Shown here piece by piece: positions 17,903 through 27,272 of a stretch of DNA of 40,759 nucleotides. The stretch lies in assembly GCA_020831705.1 (NCBI GenBank), contig JAFIGB010000342.1, forward strand, positions 1-40,759, read 5' to 3'. Under the pieces are notes generated by a model that was given only the letters and a program-made list of their open reading frames with translations, did no database searches and had not been told where the DNA came from. Both the position numbers and the translations under genes were made by a program. Every line of letters starts with the position of its first letter. Within the stretch, counting starts at the first letter, position 1. This stretch comes from Candidatus Sumerlaeia bacterium. Lineage in GTDB: Bacteria > Sumerlaeota > Sumerlaeia > SLMS01.

Positions 17903-19143
17903 ATCCGATCGACCTTCTCGCGACCGCCGATGGTGGGCTGACTCTTTTCCGTCTCGTCCTGCGGCTTGGCTTTGCCCTCTTCCTCATCGTCCACTTGGCG
18001 GGGTTGGGACTGATTCTCGTCCAGACCTTTTCCCCGGTGGGGGAGCGGCGGACGAAACTCGGCATTATCACCCGCAAAATTGGCCGATTCTTTATCTACG
18101 AGTGCCTGGTTATTGGCTCCATTGTCATGACCGTGCCCTTCTATTGGATGGTCGTGACGTCTTTCAAGGACGCGGAAACAGCATCATCCGCGGATCCGAT
18201 CTGGACTCCCACACGGATTCAGGCAACTGTATTGCCGGGCGAGGGACTGGATATGATTCCCGTCCATATTCTCGGCGTCTCCCAGTCTGAAGTTGCCGGT
18301 GAGGAGATCGCCACGGTTGTTCCCATGGAGAACTTCCGTTTCCGGCGCATTACCGAGGGGGGTGCCCGGATAACCCGCCAGGTTCCCGATCCACCGGAAT
18401 CGGTCATGCGCGTCCCTGCCAATGCGGTGGAGCGCAACCCCGTCATTTCCTTTGCCATGGATAACTACCTCAATGCGTGGTACCGGCCCGAGGAGTCATC
18501 GCGGGGTCAGGTGAACTTCTTCACGTATTTCTTTGTTTCCACGCTGACATCCGTCCTGGCGACAACGGGGACACTGATGACATCGGCCCTGGCGGCGTTT
18601 GCCTTCGCGCGGCTGCGGTTTTGGGGGAAGAATTTCTTCTTCTATGTGATTCTGGCCACGATGATGGTGCCGGGCCAAGTGCTCCTCATTCCCAACTTCC
18701 TGATCCTGTCCAACATGGGAATGCTGGATACCTACGGGGCGCTCATTGTTCCCTGGCTGGCCTCGGTCTTCACCATTTTCCTGATGCGGCAGTTCTTCAT
18801 GACGATCCCCGAGGATCTTTGGGATGCGGCTCGAATCGATGGTGCCTCGCGTTTCCGGTATCTTTGGCAGATTGTGGTGCCCCTGTCGCGGCCGGTTTTC
18901 ATTACCGCCGGCATTTTCGACTTCCTGAACAACTGGAATTCCCTCCTTTGGCCGCTGATTGTGACCAGTTCACCCAATCGACGGACGCTGATGGTGGGTC
19001 TTCAGAACCTCAATGATGATGCCGGGGCGGAATTCCACATTCTCATGGCGGCGAGTTGCTTCGCCATCCTGCCCATCGTGATCCTGTTCTTCTTCCTGCA
19101 ACGCTTCTTCATCGAAGGCATTGCCCGAACCGGGCTCAAGTAG
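17899..19143 (+). CDS. Sugar ABC transporter permease, MalG/UgpE type
   Basis: Partner permease of the preceding gene, started at the ATG overlapping its stop (ATGA). The EAA loop is DAARIDGASRFRYLWQI followed by VVPLSRPVF. TSALAAFAFARLRFWGKN and MMVPGQVLLIPNFLIL are typical family sequence. At 414 residues it is about 130 longer than usual MalG proteins (near 280). The extra sequence is an additional N-terminal membrane helix (RLGFALFLIVHLAGLGLIL) and a periplasmic insert of about 100 residues after the first canonical helix (TSFKDAETASSADPIW onwards to the TYFFVSTLTSV helix). Enlarged loops in both permeases may form a docking surface for an unusual binding protein. Substrate unknown. Confidence 0.92.
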   Translation: MNPIDLLATADGGLTLFRLVLRLGFALFLIVHLAGLGLILVQTFSPVGERRTKLGIITRKIGRFFIYECLVIGSIVMTVPFYWMVVTSFKDAETASSADPIWTPTRIQATVLPGEGLDMIPVHILGVSQSEVAGEEIATVVPMENFRFRRITEGGARITRQVPDPPESVMRVPANAVERNPVISFAMDNYLNAWYRPEESSRGQVNFFTYFFVSTLTSVLATTGTLMTSALAAFAFARLRFWGKNFFFYVILATMMVPGQVLLIPNFLILSNMGMLDTYGALIVPWLASVFTIFLMRQFFMTIPEDLWDAARIDGASRFRYLWQIVVPLSRPVFITAGIFDFLNNWNSLLWPLIVTSSPNRRTLMVGLQNLNDDAGAEFHILMAASCFAILPIVILFFFLQRFFIEGIARTGLK

Positions 19144-19323
19144 TCCTTATCTTTCGAAAATTCAGGGGTTATGGTCGGGTTTTCGCCAAACCTTTTGGTG
19201 CTCCCGGCCATCCTCTTTCATGGTGGCAGGCGAAACGGATGGTTTCCATCACGCACCATTTGGCTGTTGCCATGGTGGCCGGTCCCATGGCAGTATTTGC
19301 GAGAATACGAGGGAAGGAATACG

Positions 19324-20472
19324 TCCTTGAAGGTCACACACCCCCCCAAAGACAGCCTGGTAGCGGTCGCTCTGACGATGATGCTTGTCGGTGTTGGCTT
19401 TCAGGCGCCCGCGGCTGACCGGGAAACGGACCCGTTTCCCATCACGGTGTCGCTGGGGGAGGAACTCCTCCATTCCATTTCCCTGCGTTCAAATGGCCCC
19501 TTCACGACGGCTTCCTGGGTGGAAAGCAACGGCTCCGACCCTGACCAGATTCATTTCCTCACCTTCCCGGATGCCCATCTCGACGCCCTCCCGGAGGTAC
19601 GCACCATTTCCGCTGCCGGCAGGAGTGGTATCATCCATTCCCCTGAGATGGACCTTCATCCCGCCACCAGCGAACCCGGCTTTACATGGATCGGAGATGG
19701 GGAGTCGGGAACCCGGGTTTATTTTGCAACACCCGGCAACGACCCAACGGTGGTCTTTTCCTCCGAAGGTGCCATCGAATACCCGGTTATTGAGTACGAC
19801 GGCATGGGGACCGCCTACCTGAGCTGGTTTGAAACCTCGGGTGGAAACTCCCGTGTGTATCTTGCCCGCCAGGACTCAAATGGTGGCTGGGGAGTCTTTT
19901 CCGTAAGCGAAGGTGAGTACAGCAACGACATCCTTCCCCAATTGCTTGGTCGTGATCAGGGCGTGGATCTTTACTGGTTTTCCATCCTTGGGGGCGACAC
20001 CGTTACCCGTAAGGCCAGCTACTCGCCTTCCCAGGGTTTGACCGAATCGGACCCCCTGCTGGAGCATCTTCCACACAACCGTTGGCCGGTTTTCTACTTC
20101 CCCCAGGGATATGACCTTTTGGGTGCCCTTTGGCTGGAGCAGACTGCCGAGGGTGAGATTTACTTCGACCTCGATCCCAGGAGCGAAGGCAACCCGGTGG
20201 CCTCGCCGGTCGGTGACCCGACCTCCAATGTTTCCAACGTCTCGGTGTCCGAGGATCCCCACGCCGCCAAGGTCTGGCTGGAATCGCACCCCACGACCGG
20301 GAAACATCTGGTTGCCCAGCGCCCGGGAACGGATACGGAAATCCGGCTGGAAATGAACGTCCCCGTCTTTGAGTCCGTCGTCTCGGCTTCCACGGATTGG
20401 CTGAACCTTCTTTGGCTGGAAGAGGATCCGGAAAGCGGGTTGTTGCTCCTTCGCTTTACCCGTGTCCAATGA
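19324..20472 (+). CDS. Exported protein of unknown function
   Basis: A TTG start with GGAAGGA 8 bp upstream gives a 382-residue protein with a clean signal peptide (basic start, SLVAVALTMMLVGVGF, then QAPAAD). An ATG at 19171 would add 51 residues that do not look like protein, so I prefer the TTG. The mature part is rich in Trp, Ser, Gly and Asp, with repeating strand-like pieces spaced about 45-50 residues apart (SWVESNGSDPDQIHF, TWIGDGESGTRVYF, YLSWFETSGGNSRVYL, LYWFSILGGDTVT, LWLEQTAEGEIYFDL, VWLESHPTTGKHLV, LLWLEEDPESGLLLL). This W-x-E pattern suggests a beta-propeller with about seven blades. No enzyme motif. It follows the two permeases and overlaps the next gene by 11 bp. Confidence 0.7.
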   Translation, partial: SLKVTHPPKDSLVAVALTMMLVGVGFQAPAADRETDPFPITVSLGEELLHSISLRSNGPFTTASWVESNGSDPDQIHFLTFPDAHLDALPEVRTISAAGRSGIIHSPEMDLHPATSEPGFTWIGDGESGTRVYFATPGNDPTVVFSSEGAIEYPVIEYDGMGTAYLSWFETSGGNSRVYLARQDSNGGWGVFSVSEGEYSNDILPQLLGRDQGVDLYWFSILGGDTVTRKASYSPSQGLTESDPLLEHLPHNRWPVFYFPQGYDLLGALWLEQTAEGEIYFDLDPRSEGNPVASPVGDPTSNVSNVSVSEDPHAAKVWLESHPTTGKHLVAQRPGTDTEIRLEMNVPVFESVVSASTDWLNLLWLEEDPESGLLLLRFTRVQ

Positions 20473-21439
20473 CAGGGGTGGGAATTCGGTGCGACGATTC
20501 CTCATGCGGGTGCTTTCCTGGGCAGGAATAATCGGCAACGCTCTCCTCGTCTTAAGCCTCCTCCTTCGATTTCTGATTTCCGACCGCATCTGGCCCCTCA
20601 ACTATAACAGCTATATTCCAAGTCCCGCGTATATACTGGCAGCGTTGGTTGTGCCTTGGTTTCTACCCGTTCGCTGGTGGTTGAGGGTGGCAGCCTTTGT
20701 TGTCGTTTTACCGGCGGGAATTTTTACGCTCTATCAGGAACATCCCAGGCTTCTTGTGGGAGGCTCGGGTGTCAGGGCACCATCGGCGGGGGAGGACATC
20801 CGCATGCTGACGTGGAACGTCCAGGCCTATCATGGTGGGATGGATGAAATCATCGAGGCGATCCAACACGTCGATCCCGACATTCTTTGCCTCGTCGAGG
20901 GAACCTTTGGGGATCGCTCCCCCGAGCAGGTCCGCAGGGCGCTTGGACGTGACTATCAATGGGCTGTTGGTCGGCGTCTATCCATCGCCTCCCGAATTCC
21001 CATCAGGGAAAGCCAGCAGGCGACTCTTTCGCGGTCGATGTGGTCGTTTCGCGCGGTGTTTGAACCGGCCGACGGCGTTGAGTTCGCGCTGCTACTGGTC
21101 GATGTAAACCCGCCATTTCGACGTTCGGAGGGGGATGTTTTTCAGGAGCTTTGGATGTTGCGGGAAACGGAATATCTTCCCCTTGTGATGACGGGTGACT
21201 TCAACACACCGCGCCACAGCAGGCGTCTGGCGGGTGCCATCGGCGGGATGCGGAATGCCGTGGAGGAGGCAGGGGAGGAACGCTGGTGGGGAACCTGGCC
21301 TGCCTGGGGAATACCCCTTTGGCAACTCGACTATACATTCTTTGATGACAATTTTCTCATTCATGATGCCCGGCTGAAGAAAACCGAAGTCAGCGACCAT
21401 CACGGTGTCGTGGTGGAGTTCTCGCTTCCGGCTGAATAA
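20462..21439 (+). CDS. Endonuclease/exonuclease/phosphatase-fold membrane protein
   Basis: 325 residues, GTG start overlapping the upstream stop by 11 bp; a later GTG at 20490 is also possible. Three predicted N-terminal helices (AGIIGNALLVLSLLLRFLI, PAYILAALVVPWFL, LRVAAFVVVLPAGIFTL) are followed by the EEP catalytic domain. Metal- and phosphate-binding landmarks are present: LTWNVQ (Asn 119), CLVEG (Glu 146), TGDFNTPRHS, LDYTFF and SDHHGV. These suggest an active Mg-dependent phosphodiesterase or phosphatase. The topology puts the catalytic domain probably outside the cytoplasm, as in the YafD-like family. Substrate (lipid, nucleic acid or sugar phosphate) cannot be told. It ends only 21 bp from the convergent gene. 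Confidence 0.9.
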   Translation: MSNDRGGNSVRRFLMRVLSWAGIIGNALLVLSLLLRFLISDRIWPLNYNSYIPSPAYILAALVVPWFLPVRWWLRVAAFVVVLPAGIFTLYQEHPRLLVGGSGVRAPSAGEDIRMLTWNVQAYHGGMDEIIEAIQHVDPDILCLVEGTFGDRSPEQVRRALGRDYQWAVGRRLSIASRIPIRESQQATLSRSMWSFRAVFEPADGVEFALLLVDVNPPFRRSEGDVFQELWMLRETEYLPLVMTGDFNTPRHSRRLAGAIGGMRNAVEEAGEERWWGTWPAWGIPLWQLDYTFFDDNFLIHDARLKKTEVSDHHGVVVEFSLPAE

Positions 21440-21460
21440 GCTGGATGGCGCTTGGGGTAC

Positions 21461-23002
21461 TTATCCCGTTGGCATGTCGAAGTGGTAATCATATCCACGC
21501 CAGCGGCGGTAGCGCCTTGTCTCGCCAATGATGGCGAGAATGATTCCCAGGCCGATATACATGCCCGTCGCCAGGGAGCCAAAGGGTGGCTCGCTCCCCT
21601 CATAGCGCGACATGTTGAAGGTGCCGTCGATTGCCAGGATAAATGGGGAGAGGGAAACGACCTCGCCGAGGATAAATGAATAGCCGGGGAGGGCAATCCA
21701 GCATGCCGTGGCGAATACGGGGATTATGAAAAGCATCATGGAAATGACGGAGAAGATCGCAAATCCAGCGACCCTGCGTGTTCTGGAGAAGGCCGTAATG
21801 GCACGGGCTGCCACGCAGAGAAAGAAAAAGGAGGCAAGGGATACGGATAGAAATGTTTGCAGGAAGGCAGGTTCCAGATGGCTGACCATGGCATATTTGG
21901 GGATGGCCTCCACCGTCATCCACCATGCAACTCCCAGAATCAGGAGGAACGGGATTGTCTGGTCGAAGGGGCGCAGTGCGGGAATCAGGCGCTTGAGATG
22001 CCAGATCTCGTCGCCAACCTCCATGCGACCCATGGCAAAGGTAAGGACGGCCATGACGAGCAGTGTATAGATCCCCGTCAGGAAGAATATTTCCGCAAGC
22101 TCATTGGTGAAGGTATTCGTCGACAGAATGAGGAGTGCCCCGCCAACGGCGACGCCATAGATGACGGCAAACTGCCAATGGTTGAGGGCGCGGGATTCCT
22201 CCGGTTCGAAGAGCTTCCGGGCGGCCAGGAGCAGGAAAAGCCCTGCGAGAGCCATCATGGAAAGGCAGATCATCACCCACGGTGCCACCGGGTAATCAAG
22301 GATGTATATCGCGTTGGCCACCATGGCCCCTTCGCCATCCTCGCCCCCCTGGGCCAGGGCCCCGGCAAAGAGGAGCTGGAACTGGCTGTATAGGAAAAGG
22401 GTGGCGAAGAAAAGCGTGAAGATCAGGAAGATGACAACGCCCTGTGCAGTTCTCGTTCGATCGAAGATCGAGGAAACGAAGAGACCGATGGCGGAAAGTA
22501 GACAGGAGCAGGTGAGGAGAAGGAAGAAGGTTCGGATGACATCCATGAGCGCCACGCCGCCATACAGGAAGCTGAGGCTCAGGAGGGGAAGTGCGCATAC
22601 CAGGGCGAGAATGACATAGAATGTCGTCGAAAGAAAGCATCCCAGGATATACATCCACCGGGTGATCGTGGTGACGCGGAGGAAGTCGAAGGTTTTCCGT
22701 TCCTTCTCCATGGTCGTCAGACCGGCCGTGATGGCGGGTGCCAGGACAAGGACGAGGAGGAACTGGATTCCGGTAATCCAGTAGTAGATCAGTTCACCGG
22801 TCTGGCGCATGCTCGTGAGAACTTCCACGCTGCTTTCGATACCGATATTTGGTGTCTTGATGAGGATGATCAGGCTGGTGGAGATCGCCATGGCAATAAT
22901 GTAGGTGATGATGCTGTACATCAGCCCGCGGCCCCGCATTCGGCGCCGGAGTTCCCGAATGAGGATCGGGTTGTCGAAGATGTTCTGCACGAAGGCCTTC
23001 AT
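21461..23002 (-). CDS. ABC-2 type transporter permease
   Basis: 513-residue polytopic membrane protein with about 12 predicted helices. The N-terminal pattern NPILIRELRRRMRGRG followed by a helix, a large loop and APAITAGLTTMEKERKTFDFL is typical of ABC-2/GldF-like export permeases, in which the ExxR segment touches the ATPase. The doubled length suggests two permease halves in one chain or six extra C-terminal helices (WMTVEAIPKYAMVSHLEPAF region onward). The ATP-binding partner is not adjacent. The start lies only 34 bp from the terminator of the nuo operon, leaving little room for its own promoter. Substrate unknown. Confidence 0.85.
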   Translation of the reverse strand: MKAFVQNIFDNPILIRELRRRMRGRGLMYSIITYIIAMAISTSLIILIKTPNIGIESSVEVLTSMRQTGELIYYWITGIQFLLVLVLAPAITAGLTTMEKERKTFDFLRVTTITRWMYILGCFLSTTFYVILALVCALPLLSLSFLYGGVALMDVIRTFFLLLTCSCLLSAIGLFVSSIFDRTRTAQGVVIFLIFTLFFATLFLYSQFQLLFAGALAQGGEDGEGAMVANAIYILDYPVAPWVMICLSMMALAGLFLLLAARKLFEPEESRALNHWQFAVIYGVAVGGALLILSTNTFTNELAEIFFLTGIYTLLVMAVLTFAMGRMEVGDEIWHLKRLIPALRPFDQTIPFLLILGVAWWMTVEAIPKYAMVSHLEPAFLQTFLSVSLASFFFLCVAARAITAFSRTRRVAGFAIFSVISMMLFIIPVFATACWIALPGYSFILGEVVSLSPFILAIDGTFNMSRYEGSEPPFGSLATGMYIGLGIILAIIGETRRYRRWRGYDYHFDMPTG

Positions 23003-23035
23003 GGTCTTTCCGCATCCCCCGCGGGCTTAGGCATG

Positions 23036-23072
23036 AATAAAAAGGAACCGCCACGGACAATCGTGGCGGTTC
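23036..23072 (-). terminator. Intrinsic terminator of the nuo operon
   Basis: On the - strand, perfect 11-bp arms (+ strand GAACCGCCACG at 23045-23055 and CGTGGCGGTTC at 23062-23072) with a 6-nt loop are followed by CTTTTTATT. It begins 41 bp after the nuoM stop codon. Stem, loop and U-tract all fit a classical Rho-independent terminator. Confidence 0.9.
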
Positions 23073-23112
23073 GGTTCGATGTGCTCAAGGGTAGAAGTGT
23101 GGCCGTGAAATT

Positions 23113-24816
23113 TCATTCACCCAGCGCCAGCAACTCCTCCTCGTTTTCGATGACGACTCCAGGGACCGCGAGCTCATATCCCTTGTCCTTCACTTCCATC
23201 TGAAGGACGCGTGCTACCGGCTCAAGGGCCGTGCGTGTGGCAGGGGCCATGGCGTCAAAAATGGGCTTCGGAAAGAGGCCAATGGCAAGAGCGGCAACGG
23301 CGAGGAAGGCAAGCTGGCCCCACTCGCGGGGAACGAGGTCCGTGAGGCCCTTGTTCTTTTCGTTGTCGAGCTTCCCGAAGAAGACGCGCTGGTACATGAT
23401 CAGGAGATAGACAGCACCGAAGATCACCCCGAGGGTGGCTCCCAACGCCACCAGCCAGGTGTATTGGGTCATGCCCATGGCAGCGGCCCAGCTGGCATCA
23501 TCCTGGGCCTGCATCAGGATGGGGTAATTCTGCATGGATCCAAGGAGGATGTTGAACTCGCCAAGGAATCCGTTCAGGCCGGGGAGGCCCACCGAACTGA
23601 GGACCATCACCATGGTCAGTGCGGCGAAGATGGGCAGGTTCGTGGCCAGACCACCGAACTCCTTGAACTCACGGGTGTGGCGCCGTTCGTAAATCATGCC
23701 GACGGCAAGGAACAGCCCGGAGGTGGAGATACCGTGGTTGATCATCTGGAGAATTGCCCCCGACATTGCGGCCGGGTTGAAGCTGAAGATACCCAGGGTT
23801 ACAAAGCCCATGTGGGAAACCGAGGAGTAGGCGACGAGGCGCTTGATGTCGGTCTGTACGATGGCCGCCATGGCACCGTAGATAATCGCAATGACCGACA
23901 GCCAGGTAATCAACGGGGCAAAGGAAATGGAGGCATCGGGGAAAAGCGGGATGCAGTAGCGGATGATGGCGTATCCACCCGTCTTGAGCAGGATGCCCGC
24001 AAGGATCACGGAGCCGGCCGTGGGAGCCTCGGTGTGGGCATCGGGAAGCCAGGTATGCAGGGGAAAGAGGGGCACCTTGATGGCAAAGGCAATAAACAGC
24101 GCCAGGAAGGGGAAATAGGATGCTTGGAAGGTGCCATGGTCGCCGGACTGGGTTTGCAGCATGATCTCGTAGGAGTAGCTGCGTACATACTCAATGACAC
24201 CCAACTGCGGATTGTAGGCACCGTTGTTGTAGTACATCCAGATCATGGCCACCAACATGACAACCGAGCCGGCCATTGTATAGATAACGAACTTCATCGT
24301 GGCGTAGATGCGGTTTTTCGATCCCCAGTTGCCGATCATGAAGTAAAGGGGGATGAGCATCAATTCCCAGAACATATAGAAGAGGAAGATATCGATGGCG
24401 AGGAACGTCCCCATGATACCCGTCTGGAGGGCCAGGAGGAAGAAGTAGAATTCCTTCTCGCGATGGACGATCGATGTCCACGAGCAGAGCACCCCGATGA
24501 TGCCGAGAACGGCGGTCAGGATGACGAAGATCATCGACAGGTTGTCGGCACCGACGGTGTAGGAAATGCCGAATTCAGGAAGCCATGGAAGGTGTTCGCG
24601 ATGCTGGAAGGTTGTCGCGATGGTTTCAGCGAAGACACGCGCCTCGGTGACGAAGGTACCCGACCAATCGAAGGTCATGGCCGCGTAAAGGACGAGGAGA
24701 AGGTCGACGATCATCACACCCAGGGCGGCGTGTTTCATCTTCTTCGTGGGCATCGTCAACGCCAGGATCGCCCCGGCGATCATGGGAAGGAAGATTATGA
24801 GTGTTAACAGCGGCAT
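23113..24816 (-). CDS. nuoM: NADH-quinone oxidoreductase subunit M
   Basis: Antiporter-like membrane subunit of respiratory complex I, taking part in proton translocation. The 567-residue, roughly 14-helix protein shows FLFYMFWELMLIPLYFMIG with the conserved Glu in helix 5. It also has AIKVPLFPLHTWLPDAHTEA with the channel Lys and His, the discontinuous-helix region IIYGAMAAIVQTDIKRLVAY, and SSVSHMGFV. Its C-terminus is about 50 residues longer than E. coli NuoM, ending in a charged tail (MEVKDKGYELAVPG). Last gene of the operon, 57 bp after nuoL, and followed by the terminator at 23036-23072. Confidence 0.96.
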   Translation of the reverse strand: MPLLTLIIFLPMIAGAILALTMPTKKMKHAALGVMIVDLLLVLYAAMTFDWSGTFVTEARVFAETIATTFQHREHLPWLPEFGISYTVGADNLSMIFVILTAVLGIIGVLCSWTSIVHREKEFYFFLLALQTGIMGTFLAIDIFLFYMFWELMLIPLYFMIGNWGSKNRIYATMKFVIYTMAGSVVMLVAMIWMYYNNGAYNPQLGVIEYVRSYSYEIMLQTQSGDHGTFQASYFPFLALFIAFAIKVPLFPLHTWLPDAHTEAPTAGSVILAGILLKTGGYAIIRYCIPLFPDASISFAPLITWLSVIAIIYGAMAAIVQTDIKRLVAYSSVSHMGFVTLGIFSFNPAAMSGAILQMINHGISTSGLFLAVGMIYERRHTREFKEFGGLATNLPIFAALTMVMVLSSVGLPGLNGFLGEFNILLGSMQNYPILMQAQDDASWAAAMGMTQYTWLVALGATLGVIFGAVYLLIMYQRVFFGKLDNEKNKGLTDLVPREWGQLAFLAVAALAIGLFPKPIFDAMAPATRTALEPVARVLQMEVKDKGYELAVPGVVIENEEELLALGE

Positions 24817-24873
24817 CGCGTGAGATCTACCTCTTTATGTCTTGGTACCTGCGGTGTGTCTGATGCGTCCGGT

Positions 24874-27267
24874 TTACTGATCTGACTGCTCGGCATTTTC
24901 AACCTGCCCTGTCAGTGTATCCCGAAGGGGGCTGGCAGGATCGGAGTAACTGTCGGTGTTCTCGGTGAAGCTGGAGATGCCAAAGGCGAAGTAAAGCAGG
25001 AACAGGCAGGCACCAATGAACATCACCAACCCGTAGACCTGAACCTGGCCGTTTTGCATCTGGCGAAGCCTGATGCCCGCCGCACGGCAAACCCGGCCGG
25101 ATCCGTTGACGATTCCATCGACGATATACTTGTCGACCCAAAGGACAGCCTTGGAGGCACGCCAGGAACCAGCGACGAACAGGGCATCGTAGAATTCATC
25201 CCACTTCCAGGCGCTCAGGGAAATGTTCCAGAACGGACGAAGGGGAGACTTGACCAGCTTGGCGGCCTTCTCAAGGTTGCCGTCCTTGTAAAGCATCCAG
25301 GCAATACCGAGCCCGATGGCGGCGATACCCATGGAAAGAATCGCGAGGAGCAATTCCGGTCCATGATAATTTCCGTAAATAGTGCCGTCCTTCATCACCT
25401 CGCCAACGACAACAGCGCCGTAGGGAACCTTGCCGTCTGTATAGCCGTAAATATCCTGGGCAATGAACATCGCGCCACGATCGGTGATCGGCTCAAGGAA
25501 GCCCCAGAACAGGGAGTTGAGATTACCAAGGGGAATAAGGCCGGAGGGAATGTTCACCCAGCCGACGATGAGGGAGCAGATGGCCAGTACGATCAGGACG
25601 CCGGACATGGAGATGGGCGACTCGTGAACGTGGCTGTATTTCTCCTCCGACATTCTTGTCTTGCCGGTGAAGGTAAGGAAGAAGGAGCGGAACATGTAGA
25701 ACGCCGTCAGCAGTGCGGTGAAGGCACCGAGGGCGTACAGCGTTGTATAGAAAAGCGAATTGGCGTCGCCCTGGGCCGCGCTGTGAACCATGTACAGGAT
25801 TTCGTCCTTCGAGAAGAAACCGGCGAAGGGGAAGAATCCGGCAATGGCAATGGTGGCTGCGAGGTAGGCGATGGCCGTCTTGGGCATCTTGCTCCAAAGG
25901 CCACCCATCTTGAAGACGTCCTCCTCATGGTGGAGGGCGTGAATCACCGAACCAGCCGCGAGGAAGAGGCACGCCTTGAAGAAGGCGTGGGTGAAGACGT
26001 GGAAGATGCCAATGGCAAAGGAACCCACACCGATGGCGAGGAACATGAAGCCAAGCTGGGAGACGGTGGAGTAGGCGAGGATCTTCTTGATGCCACGCTG
26101 GGCGCATCCGGCAACGGCGGCAACGAATGCCGTCAGGGCACCGATGACAGCCACGACAGCGAGCGTGGTGGGGGAAAGCATGTACAGCACGTTGAGACGG
26201 GCGAGCATATAGACACCGGCCGTGACCATGGTCGCCGCGTGAATGAGGGCGGAAACCGGTGTGGGACCGGCCATGGCGTCGGGAAGCCAGATGAAGAGGG
26301 GAATCTGGGCGCTCTTGCCGGTGGCTCCGAGGAAGAGGAGGAGCGTGGCGGCGGTGATGAACACACCGGAGTATCCGAAGCCGTTGGGAACCTCGCCCAT
26401 GGTGAGCGAGTGAATGATCGTCTGGAAGCTCAGGGAGCCGAGTCCCCAGAAGATCAGGAACATGCCCAGCATGAGACCAAAGTCACCAACACGGTTTACA
26501 ATGAAGGCCTTCTTGCCCGCGTCCGCGCAGCTGAGCTTTTCATTGAACTGCTTGTTGTAAAAGAAGCCGATCAGGAGGTAGGAGCAAAGACCCACACCTT
26601 CCCAACCGATGAACATGACGACGAAGTTCGCCCCAAGGATGAGGATATACATCGAGGCGGCGAACAGGGCGAGGTAGGAGAAGAATCGGGCGTACCCTGG
26701 ATCAATCTCGACCTTGCCATGATGGTCCTCGCGCATGTAGCCGGTTGCGTAGATAAAGACCAGACTGCCAACAAAACTGATGAAAAGCAGGAAGATCGCC
26801 GTCAGCTGGTCGACATGGAAGGCCATGTCCACACGGAGGTCGTGCTCGCTGGCGAAGACGGAGGGAACATCAATCCAGGTCCAGAGATGAACGTGGCCAC
26901 CGGCCCCATCACGGGCACTGGTTTCCCAGGGCATGGGGTTTTCAGGGTCCATGATCGGTGCGAAAGTGTATTGCGCACGAAGAACCGCCTGCTGGGCGGC
27001 GTTCATGGTGTTCCACTTCACAAGACCGGGATTGCCGGTGGGGTTGTCCACCCGGGAAGCCTCGGCTGCCACCGCTGCGTGGTCGGCTTCATTGGCAATT
27101 CCACGCACCTGGAAAAAGATCAGGGCGGAAAGCAGGAAGGTGAATACCATCGCTGCGACGGAGATATACCCGGCTTTCTCACCGAGCTTGCGGCATCCCA
27201 GGCCATTGATCAGGGCTGCGATCGCCATGATGGCGGGTATCAGCCAAACGAGTCCGATAAAATCCAT
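24874..27267 (-). CDS. nuoL: NADH-quinone oxidoreductase subunit L
   Basis: Distal antiporter-like subunit of complex I with the C-terminal lateral helix. Core motifs are MFIGWEGVGLCSYLLIGF, KSAQIPLFIWLPDAMAGP, and SALIHAATMVTAGVYML, followed by GIKKILAYSTVSQLGF. At 797 residues it is long compared with 610-700 in most bacteria. About 50 extra residues lie in the first periplasmic loop (about 60-128, including ADHAAVAAEASRVDNPTG and PMPWETSARDGAGG), and more follow near the C-terminus before the last helix (MFIGACLFLLYFAFGI). It begins 5 bp after the small gene at 27273 and precedes nuoM, so N lies before L in this operon. Confidence 0.96.
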   Translation of the reverse strand: MDFIGLVWLIPAIMAIAALINGLGCRKLGEKAGYISVAAMVFTFLLSALIFFQVRGIANEADHAAVAAEASRVDNPTGNPGLVKWNTMNAAQQAVLRAQYTFAPIMDPENPMPWETSARDGAGGHVHLWTWIDVPSVFASEHDLRVDMAFHVDQLTAIFLLFISFVGSLVFIYATGYMREDHHGKVEIDPGYARFFSYLALFAASMYILILGANFVVMFIGWEGVGLCSYLLIGFFYNKQFNEKLSCADAGKKAFIVNRVGDFGLMLGMFLIFWGLGSLSFQTIIHSLTMGEVPNGFGYSGVFITAATLLLFLGATGKSAQIPLFIWLPDAMAGPTPVSALIHAATMVTAGVYMLARLNVLYMLSPTTLAVVAVIGALTAFVAAVAGCAQRGIKKILAYSTVSQLGFMFLAIGVGSFAIGIFHVFTHAFFKACLFLAAGSVIHALHHEEDVFKMGGLWSKMPKTAIAYLAATIAIAGFFPFAGFFSKDEILYMVHSAAQGDANSLFYTTLYALGAFTALLTAFYMFRSFFLTFTGKTRMSEEKYSHVHESPISMSGVLIVLAICSLIVGWVNIPSGLIPLGNLNSLFWGFLEPITDRGAMFIAQDIYGYTDGKVPYGAVVVGEVMKDGTIYGNYHGPELLLAILSMGIAAIGLGIAWMLYKDGNLEKAAKLVKSPLRPFWNISLSAWKWDEFYDALFVAGSWRASKAVLWVDKYIVDGIVNGSGRVCRAAGIRLRQMQNGQVQVYGLVMFIGACLFLLYFAFGISSFTENTDSYSDPASPLRDTLTGQVENAEQSDQ

Positions 27268-27272
27268 CGTGA

